This document shows, piece by piece, positions 1-5,198 of a stretch of DNA of 5,198 nt. Below the pieces are notes generated by a model. That model did no database searches and had not been told where the DNA came from. It saw nothing but the letters and a program-made list of their open reading frames with translations. A program made the translations under genes and the position numbers. Numbering within the stretch: position 1 is the stretch's first letter; the number at the start of each line of letters is the position of its first letter. Source of the DNA: an uncultured Lachnospiraceae bacterium (lineage in GTDB: Bacteria; Bacillota; Clostridia; Lachnospirales; Lachnospiraceae); assembly GCA_902803015.1 (NCBI GenBank), contig CADCOL010000105.1:1-5198 (forward strand). Reading direction: 5' to 3'.

Positions 1-41
1 AACTGCCCGGGGTTTATTCTTTAAGTCTCAATGCCGTTTTG

Positions 42-824
42 TCACTGCACAAAATATGCGATAAATTCCGTATTCCGGTCGATTACGATTCCCCATGTTC
101 TTCGATGGTTATCACCCTCATCATGCATCGGATACCACTCCGCCGTCTGCATCTGCTGGCTTGTCAGAAAATTCGAAACCGGCAAATCCCACGCACTCCG
201 TGGCGTAATTCCCGCGCACTTAGTGTCGATTTCCTCTTCGATATAAGTGATATCGTAACGGAAGGACAGAACCTCATATCCGTCCCCCTGCATAATGGAC
301 GGAAAAACGGTCCATTTAAAATTCTTCGCCCCCTTCGGCACTTCATCGGGAAGGAATCCGTATTTATTATAATTCTTTTCCTTCAGTTCCCTGATATCGC
401 CTTTATAAATCAATCTCGTCTTCGGTACCGCAGCATCAATCAGTTTAAGCGGTAAGTAACTGAATCCGTAGATTCCAAGACAAATGGCAAACACAACCAG
501 GATGACGGGGGTCAGAGGTTTCTGTTTCCTGGGCATCGGCTCATGAAAAGGAAGATTCTGACTACCGGCAAGTCTTCTCCTTCTGCTCCACTCCCGAATC
601 TTTTTATTGAGTTCATCGCGGTTTTCAAAAAACCTCGTCTGTGACCAGAAGCAATCCAAAATAAACACAGTGGATGACATTAAAAGCCAGAAAATATGAA
701 TCACATCCGGTCTTTTGAAAACCAGATAAATCGTATAAACCCAAATCGGTGCAATCACCACAAGAAGAATAAGAAATGCGATATTAAACTTTTTCACCGG
801 CTTCTGCATCTGCATGTTGTCCAT
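42..824 (-). CDS. Hypothetical membrane protein with three predicted TM segments and an outer C-terminal domain
   Basis: I do not recognise the family of this 260-residue protein. Three hydrophobic segments are visible: about residues 14-36, 42-60 and 104-125. The loop between the second and third (61-103) is strongly basic, with RRRR at 81-84, and the N-terminus has Lys8, Lys11 and Lys12. By the positive-inside rule both are cytoplasmic, which places the C-terminal 135 residues outside the cell membrane. That domain is mixed alpha/beta in appearance, with a recognisable FLPDEVPKGAKNFKW stretch (about 156-170) followed by QGDGYEVLSFRYD (about 178-190), and only one cysteine. No catalytic motif is apparent. 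The ATG at 824 has a G6 run 5 nt upstream; two further in-frame ATGs (residues 4 and 6) follow closely, so the exact start is uncertain by a few residues. It lies 37 bp after the phosphoesterase on the same strand with no terminator between, so it may share the transcript. Confidence 0.8.
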   Translation of the reverse strand: MDNMQMQKPVKKFNIAFLILLVVIAPIWVYTIYLVFKRPDVIHIFWLLMSSTVFILDCFWSQTRFFENRDELNKKIREWSRRRRLAGSQNLPFHEPMPRKQKPLTPVILVVFAICLGIYGFSYLPLKLIDAAVPKTRLIYKGDIRELKEKNYNKYGFLPDEVPKGAKNFKWTVFPSIMQGDGYEVLSFRYDITYIEEEIDTKCAGITPRSAWDLPVSNFLTSQQMQTAEWYPMHDEGDNHRRTWGIVIDRNTEFIAYFVQ

Positions 825-829
825 GGCTT

Positions 830-835
830 CCCCCC
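830..835 (-). promoter_or_regulatory. G-run ribosome binding site for the membrane protein gene
   Basis: Six consecutive G on the minus strand, followed by AA, lie 5 nt upstream of the ATG at 824. This is an unusual Shine-Dalgarno sequence that would pair partly through G-U wobble. The spacing favours the first ATG over those at residues 4 and 6. A homopolymer run here could also vary in length by slippage and change initiation strength (speculative). Confidence 0.45.
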
Positions 836-861
836 ATTAACTCAACATAAGTATCAAAACG

Positions 862-1551
862 CTAATCATTGATATTCTGCGGATACACGGTCCAAAACGC
901 TCCGCGAAGGTTCTTCGAAAGTTCTTTTTTGCTTATGGAATTCCGGTCTTCCGGGTTAAAATCAAATGCATATTTTTCATAGCAGTTGATTACGTTCGTT
1001 CCGGTCGGATGCTGCATTTCTCGTTTAAATTTCGAATGCCGATAACTGGCATGCACATGTCCGTGCAGCATAACGGGCGGTTTCACACGCTCCAGGAATT
1101 CATTAAAGCAGTCAAATCCGCGGTGCGCATAGTCTTCCATATCCCCGAAATCCTTGCATGCCGCATGCGTTACCAGAATATCCACGCCGCCGTTTTTGAC
1201 AATCTTCGACTTTGCTTTACAGATTTTGGTACGCATCTGATCCTCGGTATACATGTATTTGCCGTTCGAATATTTTCTCGAACCGCCGAATCCGATGAAT
1301 CGTACACCGTCAATCGTATATACTTTCCCGTCGATATTGATGCAGCCTTCGGGAGGACGCGTCGCATACTTACTGTCATGATTCCCGGGCACATACAAAA
1401 CGGGCAGTCCGGTCATTGTTACCAGAAATTCGAGAAACTCCGCGCGCACATCACCGCAGGAAACGATGACATCGATTCCCTTTACGCGGTCGGGATTGTA
1501 ATAATCCCAAAGTGCTTTCGATTCCACATCCGATATCGCCAGAATTCTCAT
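862..1551 (-). CDS. Calcineurin-like metallophosphoesterase family protein
   Basis: This 229-residue cytoplasmic protein has the ordered motifs of a two-metal calcineurin-like phosphoesterase: SDVES (D8, E10), CGDVRAE (G33, D34), PGNHDSK (N57, H58, D59), VTHAACKDFGD (H129), and HGHVH (H165, H167, with H163 just before). Family members hydrolyse phosphomonoesters or phosphodiesters with Mn, Fe or similar metals; the substrate here cannot be read from sequence. The usual first motif is D-x-H, but here the histidine position is Glu10. All other metal ligands are present, so it is probably active but with altered metal binding or belonging to a distinct subfamily (inference). There is no signal peptide or membrane segment. 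Its ATG overlaps the BMP-like gene's TGA as ATGA, and the bases before it carry no clear Shine-Dalgarno sequence, so translation probably depends on ribosomes finishing the upstream gene. The C-terminal 30 residues are not clearly part of the catalytic core. Confidence 0.92.
   Translation of the reverse strand: MRILAISDVESKALWDYYNPDRVKGIDVIVSCGDVRAEFLEFLVTMTGLPVLYVPGNHDSKYATRPPEGCINIDGKVYTIDGVRFIGFGGSRKYSNGKYMYTEDQMRTKICKAKSKIVKNGGVDILVTHAACKDFGDMEDYAHRGFDCFNEFLERVKPPVMLHGHVHASYRHSKFKREMQHPTGTNVINCYEKYAFDFNPEDRNSISKKELSKNLRGAFWTVYPQNIND
1548..1551 (-). promoter_or_regulatory. ATGA stop/start overlap, translational coupling site
   Basis: On the minus strand the TGA stop of the BMP-like gene and the ATG of the phosphoesterase share bases as ATGA. 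The 19 bases upstream of the ATG contain only a weak purine run (AAGACA) and no GGAGG-like site. This arrangement typically works by termination and reinitiation, tying the amount of phosphoesterase to that of the BMP-like protein. Confidence 0.75.
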
Positions 1552-3512
1552 AACTGTCTTAAATACGGGGGCATAGTCCCTTCAATGTTTTCGTTCAACC
1601 AGTCCATATCAATAATCTGGCTTGCCGTCAGTTTCTTCAGATCATGCGGAAGTCTTAGGGACTTTCCGGTATTTCCTTCGTTAATCACATCCGTCTGCGA
1701 ATGAATTTCTCCCGAGAACGGATCCATTTCTCCGTATACCATTGCATTTTTAAAGAATGCAAGCATTTTTTCCGTCTGATAAGGAATTTCGGGAGCACGA
1801 AGTCCGACTACACCTGTAGAAAGACCGAACCAGTAATTGGTCGGAGAAATGTTTTTATCCTGCTCGTTTAAATCCCATGCCCCTGAAATTACGGACTGAA
1901 TCATCATGGAATAGAATTTGCCCCACAGGATATACGGAGCCCCGATAAAATAGTCATGATTGCTGAAATTAACAATCTCTTCCTGCGTTACATTATGGTT
2001 AATCTGATATAATCCGCCCTTAAAACGTGCTCCGCGAATTGCGGAATACTCGAGATCGGCATACATCAAAACATCTTCTTCTATCCACTCATCCCTGTAA
2101 TTCTTATGTTCTCCGTCCCCGATGTATTTTAAGGATATTTTGCAATACGGATCAATTAAGGAAACACCGATTGCAAATGCATTCAGGTTCGCATAGGTAC
2201 GCGAATGCAGGGAATGAACAAGATAACCGATTCGTCTTTCCTTCTTCGGTTCCGCTTTCGTTAACATCAGATGTGCCGCGAGGATACCGGTTAGGAAGGT
2301 TGCCTCATACAATTTACCGTGATAACAACGAAATGTGGGATGCGGCTGTCCGATGGAACAGTTCAAAAACTTCACGCTCGGATTGGCAATTGCCATCTGA
2401 AGCGTGTTCGCAGCCATTTTAGAGGAAACGGTGAAAATCAGTTCGTTCTTATCATCCACCGCCTGCTGAATCACTTCGTTCGTATCGCTTCCGTCGGGAT
2501 TTGCCTGATACGTGGCCGATTTGACACGCTCGCCGATAATATCAAGGGCATATAATCTGCCCGCTTCATGCGCATCCACCCATCTGGATTCATTGATATC
2601 CTGGTCGTAAACGAACGCAACCTTTAAAGGGTTTGCGGGCGTATAGTTCTTGGAATGATTAAAAATCTCAAACAGACTGGCCGGCTTTTTCTCGCTTACC
2701 GGCGCATCGGACAGAAATTCGATATCGTCAATCGAAGTGTTGGTTCGAAGCTCCAGGCGGGCCATTTTAATATTCTTGATAATCTGATCTTCCGTATCCT
2801 CAAGCAGCGATTTCATCGGAAAAACCGAAATATACAAAAGAAATGCATCGCTCGTAAGACGACGGTCGTCTTCCTTCAGGATTGAAAGATAAAGTTTGAG
2901 GAATGTAAAGAATGCGGATTTTAAATCCGAAAGAATCTCCTCGCTCCACGGTTCCTCCAGGTTCTGCCCAAGAAGACTCGCAAGTTTTAAATACGCCCCC
3001 GGTTCCGTAAAGGTTAAGTAAAATGCCTTGGTTACTTCAAAGAAATCCAGATATTCGTAATAAACCTTTACTTCCTTGGTATCGGTTTTGGCAGGTAAAA
3101 TTCTCGTCACATCGGCATGAATGAAATCCATCTTTAAGTAACGGGATACGGAAACACGCTTGTTTCCTTCCTGCACATAATAATCATTCATGTATTCGTA
3201 GACTTTGATTGCCTGCTGCACGCCTTCGTCCTTTACGGATTCGCAAAGGTTTGCCCACTTGGCGGAAAACTCGGTTCCGTCGTCAATCAGGGGCATAAAA
3301 TTATTGGCGAATGCATTGTTTCTGGACATTTCCTTATTACCGACAATGCAGATTATCGGTAATTCCAAAACGCCGACATACGCCTCGCCAACGGAATCTT
3401 TTATTTCGGGGAGGGCATCCAAAACCGGAAGGTAAGGTGATTTTCCTTCTTTCAATGCGGTTCTGACTGCAGCCTCTCCCAGTCTTTTCGCCTGTTGATA
3501 ATCTTCTGACAT
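1548..3512 (-). CDS. BMP-family (PnrA-like) ligand-binding protein with ParB-like N-terminal region, no signal peptide
   Basis: This is a 654-residue protein, about twice the size of a normal BMP/PnrA substrate-binding lipoprotein. The C-terminal part (about 295-640) has the BMP periplasmic-binding-type fold: first strand LKVAFVYDQDINESRWVDAH (296-315), the hallmark YEATFLTGILAAHL (402-415), IGYLVHS (428-434), and the closing GEMDPFSGEI (594-603). Known BMP proteins bind nucleosides or related compounds for ABC import. The N-terminal part (about 1-285) is extra: a helical start, a region (45-145) with the EGNKRVSV motif at 115-122 that resembles the ParB/sulfiredoxin-like nucleotide-binding fold, then a mainly helical linker (about 185-260). 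There is no hydrophobic signal or lipobox cysteine at the N-terminus, so the protein should stay in the cytoplasm. No ABC permease or ATPase gene is nearby. It is therefore more likely a ligand sensor than a transporter component (inference). The start ATG at 3512 follows AGAGG by 7 nt. The stop overlaps the phosphoesterase start as ATGA. Confidence 0.85.
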   Translation of the reverse strand: MSEDYQQAKRLGEAAVRTALKEGKSPYLPVLDALPEIKDSVGEAYVGVLELPIICIVGNKEMSRNNAFANNFMPLIDDGTEFSAKWANLCESVKDEGVQQAIKVYEYMNDYYVQEGNKRVSVSRYLKMDFIHADVTRILPAKTDTKEVKVYYEYLDFFEVTKAFYLTFTEPGAYLKLASLLGQNLEEPWSEEILSDLKSAFFTFLKLYLSILKEDDRRLTSDAFLLYISVFPMKSLLEDTEDQIIKNIKMARLELRTNTSIDDIEFLSDAPVSEKKPASLFEIFNHSKNYTPANPLKVAFVYDQDINESRWVDAHEAGRLYALDIIGERVKSATYQANPDGSDTNEVIQQAVDDKNELIFTVSSKMAANTLQMAIANPSVKFLNCSIGQPHPTFRCYHGKLYEATFLTGILAAHLMLTKAEPKKERRIGYLVHSLHSRTYANLNAFAIGVSLIDPYCKISLKYIGDGEHKNYRDEWIEEDVLMYADLEYSAIRGARFKGGLYQINHNVTQEEIVNFSNHDYFIGAPYILWGKFYSMMIQSVISGAWDLNEQDKNISPTNYWFGLSTGVVGLRAPEIPYQTEKMLAFFKNAMVYGEMDPFSGEIHSQTDVINEGNTGKSLRLPHDLKKLTASQIIDMDWLNENIEGTMPPYLRQL

Positions 3513-3519
3513 TTAATAA

Positions 3520-3524
3520 CCTCT
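3520..3524 (-). promoter_or_regulatory. Ribosome binding site for the BMP-like gene
   Basis: AGAGG on the minus strand sits 7 nt upstream of the ATG at 3512 and directly abuts the TAA stop of the UPF0210 gene (3525-3527). It fixes the BMP-like start. The 12-bp intergenic space is almost entirely ribosome site plus spacer, leaving no room for a promoter or terminator. Confidence 0.75.
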
Positions 3525-4889
3525 TTAATTCTTAAAGCTGTGAATCGGCGCGGGAATTCTTCCGCCGCGGTTTACAAACGATTCGCATCCGAAACGATTA
3601 ACGGGCATAATCGGTGCATGTCCCAAAAGTCCGCCGAATTCAACAGTTTCGCCGACACCTTTTCCGATGACGGGAATAATACGAACCGCCGTGGTTTTCT
3701 GATTGACCATACCGATTGCAAGTTCGTCCGCGATAATACCGGAAATCGAGGTATTCGGGGTATCGCCCGGAATTGCGATCATATCAAGACCTACGGAACA
3801 TACACAGGTCATCGCTTCGAGCTTTTCAATCGTAAGTGCACCCGCTTCCACGGCATTAATCATGCCCTGGTCTTCGGATACCGGAATGAACGCACCGCTT
3901 AATCCGCCGACATAAGAAGATGCCATTACGCCGCCCTTCTTTACCTGATCGTTTAACAGTGCAAGTGCTGCGGTGGTACCCGGTGCACCCGCATACTCGA
4001 GACCGATTTCACAAAGGATATCCGCAACGGAATCGCCGATTGCAGGTGTCGGAGCAAGGGACAAATCAATAATACCGAACGGAACGCCGAGGCGCTGTGA
4101 TGCTTCTTTTGCAACCAGCTGTCCGACACGCGTTACTTTAAATGCGGTCTTTTTAATGGTTTCGCAAAGCACTTCGAAATTCTCTCCGCGCACTTTTTCC
4201 AAAGCGGTCTTTACAACACCGGGTCCGGAAACACCGACATGAACGACACAGTCGCCCTCGGTAACACCATGGAATGCGCCCGCCATAAACGGATTGTCAT
4301 CCGGCGCATTGCAGAATACCACAAGTTTTGCACATCCTAAGGAATCCTGCTCTTTTGTAAGTTCTGCGGTTTCTTTGATAATATCTCCCATCAGACGTAC
4401 CGCATCCATGTTGATGCCTGTCTTTGTGGAGCCCAAATTGATGGAGGAACATACACGGTCCGTCGTGGAAAGTGCCAACGGAATGGAGCGCATCAAAAGC
4501 TCGTCCGAAGGAGTACTTCCTTTGCTGACCAGTGCGGAATATCCGCCGATAAAATTCACGCCGACTTCTTTTGCCACGTCATCGAGAGTCTTTGCAATCT
4601 GTGCATAGTCTTCCGGTGTTTTGCAGCATGCGGAACCCACAATTGCAATCGGGGTTACCGAGATTCGCTTGTTTACAATCGGAATGCCAAACTCGCGCTC
4701 GATATCTTTTCCGGTTTTTACAAGGTTCTTTGCCTTGTCATAGATTTTATCATGGATCTTTTTTCTGCATTCTTCCAGGGATGCATCCATACAGTCCAGA
4801 AGCGAAATACCCATCGTAATCGTACGTACGTCAAGGTTTTCCTTCTGAATCATTTCATTTGTTTCTATTACTTCACGTCTGGTAATCAC
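3525..4889 (-). CDS. UPF0210 (DUF711) 'PFL family' protein
   Basis: This 454-residue protein is full length for UPF0210/DUF711. Family blocks visible in order are: [13 protein letters not shown] (21-33); [15 protein letters not shown] (68-82); [14 protein letters not shown] (111-124); [18 protein letters not shown] (144-161); [17 protein letters not shown] (192-208); [18 protein letters not shown] (218-235); [18 protein letters not shown] (272-289); [17 protein letters not shown] (304-320); [13 protein letters not shown] (328-340); and the C-terminus [13 protein letters not shown]. Structural databases group the family with the pyruvate formate-lyase/glycyl-radical barrel fold, but it lacks a recognisable glycyl-radical loop, and its reaction is unknown. 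It is cytoplasmic, with no signal peptide or membrane segment. The start is the GTG at 4889: it gives the expected N-terminal helix ([11 protein letters not shown]) and has AGGA 7 nt upstream, whereas the first internal ATG (residue 13) would cut that helix. It sits 26 bp after the ACT gene and 12 bp before the BMP-like gene, which suggests one transcript. The ACT partner may be its regulatory subunit (inference). Confidence 0.93.
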   Translation of the reverse strand: MITRREVIETNEMIQKENLDVRTITMGISLLDCMDASLEECRKKIHDKIYDKAKNLVKTGKDIEREFGIPIVNKRISVTPIAIVGSACCKTPEDYAQIAKTLDDVAKEVGVNFIGGYSALVSKGSTPSDELLMRSIPLALSTTDRVCSSINLGSTKTGINMDAVRLMGDIIKETAELTKEQDSLGCAKLVVFCNAPDDNPFMAGAFHGVTEGDCVVHVGVSGPGVVKTALEKVRGENFEVLCETIKKTAFKVTRVGQLVAKEASQRLGVPFGIIDLSLAPTPAIGDSVADILCEIGLEYAGAPGTTAALALLNDQVKKGGVMASSYVGGLSGAFIPVSEDQGMINAVEAGALTIEKLEAMTCVCSVGLDMIAIPGDTPNTSISGIIADELAIGMVNQKTTAVRIIPVIGKGVGETVEFGGLLGHAPIMPVNRFGCESFVNRGGRIPAPIHSFKN

Positions 4890-4896
4890 AGCACGT

Positions 4897-4900
4897 TCCT
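4897..4900 (-). promoter_or_regulatory. Ribosome binding site for the GTG-started UPF0210 gene
   Basis: AGGA on the minus strand lies 7 nt upstream of the GTG codon at 4887-4889. A second purine-rich stretch (AAAGG, 4902-4906) lies just upstream. This spacing supports GTG, rather than the ATG at residue 13, as the real start. Confidence 0.65.
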
Positions 4901-4915
4901 GCCTTTCTTAGCTAT

Positions 4916-5188
4916 TTAAATTCTGTGCATGGAATCAAAAATCTCCTCGCGCTGCAAACGGATTACAACGCCGATCTCTTCACCGATCTGTGCAAGTTCG
5001 GAGGAAATCTCCTCGAACGCTTTCGGAGACTCATTCATATCCACTACCATCATCATGTTAAAATATCCGTGCACGATGGTCTGCGAAATGTCTTCGATAT
5101 TGATTTTATTATTTGCAAGATAGGTACAAACCTTTGCAATAATGCCGACTCCGTCCTTGCCGACAACCGTGATAATCGTCTTTTTCAT
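4916..5188 (-). CDS. ACT domain-containing protein, UPF0237 family
   Basis: This is a 90-residue, apparently full-length, single-ACT-domain protein of the UPF0237 type. It opens with the family hallmark ITVVGKDGVGIIAKV (about residues 5-19): a first beta strand, then the glycine-rich turn into helix 1 where ACT domains commonly bind an amino acid or similar ligand. The NIEDISQT stretch (about 30-37) and the YFNMMMVVDM strand (about 42-51) are also typical, and the protein ends in the expected IFDSMHRI. There is no signal peptide or membrane segment, so it should be cytoplasmic. ACT domains usually work as dimers that sense amino acids; the ligand of this family is not established. The ATG at 5188 gives the standard family N-terminus. 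Only 10 bases upstream are in the window and they show no Shine-Dalgarno sequence, so the ribosome site and the promoter are probably outside. It lies 26 bp before the UPF0210 gene, a pairing seen in many genomes, so the two products probably act together (inference). Confidence 0.93.
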   Translation of the reverse strand: MKKTIITVVGKDGVGIIAKVCTYLANNKINIEDISQTIVHGYFNMMMVVDMNESPKAFEEISSELAQIGEEIGVVIRLQREEIFDSMHRI

Positions 5189-5198
5189 GATTTTGGAT

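Noticed and set aside
39..455. A 138-codon open frame on the plus strand opposite the membrane protein gene
   Set aside because: Its translation has no coherent domain, whereas the minus-strand frame has a clear membrane topology and a start with a G-rich ribosome site.
825..861. Possible internal promoter before the membrane protein gene
   Set aside because: AT-rich pieces such as TTGATA and TATGTT occur, but no pair has convincing -35/-10 sequence and spacing.
1009..1704. A 231-codon open frame on the plus strand
   Set aside because: It lies opposite the well-supported phosphoesterase and the end of the BMP-like gene, its translation shows no domain motif, and it is best explained as an antisense shadow.
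3146..3170. ParB-type chromosome segregation protein, suggested by the GNKRVSV motif
   Set aside because: There is no ParB helix-turn-helix domain, no ParA partner nearby, and the C-terminal half is a BMP-type ligand-binding domain, so at most the fold of the N-terminal region is ParB-like.
3525..4889. Pyruvate formate-lyase, suggested by the 'PFL family' label
   Set aside because: The length (454 residues) and motifs are those of UPF0210; true pyruvate formate-lyases are about 750 residues, with a glycyl-radical loop that is absent here.
1..5198. Mobile element, phage, defence island or CRISPR signatures
   Set aside because: No transposase, integrase, inverted terminal repeats, direct-repeat array or tRNA is visible; base composition looks even and the genes are ordinary chromosomal types in one orientation.

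Overview
This window looks like a chromosomal segment from an anaerobic, low-to-moderate GC Firmicute, most likely a Clostridia member of the Lachnospiraceae type. The evidence is a GC content in the mid-40s percent (estimated by eye), AGAGG/AGGA-type ribosome binding sites, and the character of the proteins. These are a UPF0237 ACT protein next to a UPF0210 protein, and a signal-peptide-less BMP-family protein with a long extra N-terminal part. The organism assignment is inference.

All five recognisable genes lie on the minus strand, so transcription runs from the right edge to the left edge. In transcription order they are: a 90-residue ACT-domain protein (4916-5188); a 454-residue UPF0210/DUF711 'PFL family' protein with a GTG start (3525-4889); a 654-residue BMP-family (basic membrane protein/PnrA-like) ligand-binding protein with a ParB-like N-terminal region (1548-3512); a 229-residue calcineurin-like metallophosphoesterase (862-1551); and a 260-residue protein of unknown function with three predicted membrane segments (42-824). 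Gaps are 26 bp, 12 bp, a 4-bp ATGA overlap, and 37 bp. No terminator or convincing promoter lies between them, so this is probably one operon whose promoter is to the right of the window. No non-coding stretch longer than 41 bp exists. I see no RNA gene, mobile element, CRISPR array or sizeable repeat.

The ACT and UPF0210 genes form a pair known across many bacteria and archaea (for example neighbouring genes in Streptococcus pneumoniae); its biochemical role is unknown, though the ACT domain suggests small-molecule sensing. The BMP-like protein and the phosphoesterase are translationally coupled. The BMP-like protein lacks a signal peptide and lipobox, and no ABC permease or ATPase gene is in the window, so it is unlikely to be an ordinary transporter-binding lipoprotein. 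It is more plausibly a cytoplasmic ligand sensor. The most interesting unit is this coupled pair: a ParB-like/BMP fusion with a phosphoesterase whose first metal-binding motif is D-x-E instead of D-x-H. The three-helix membrane protein at the end may belong to the same transcript, but its link is weaker.
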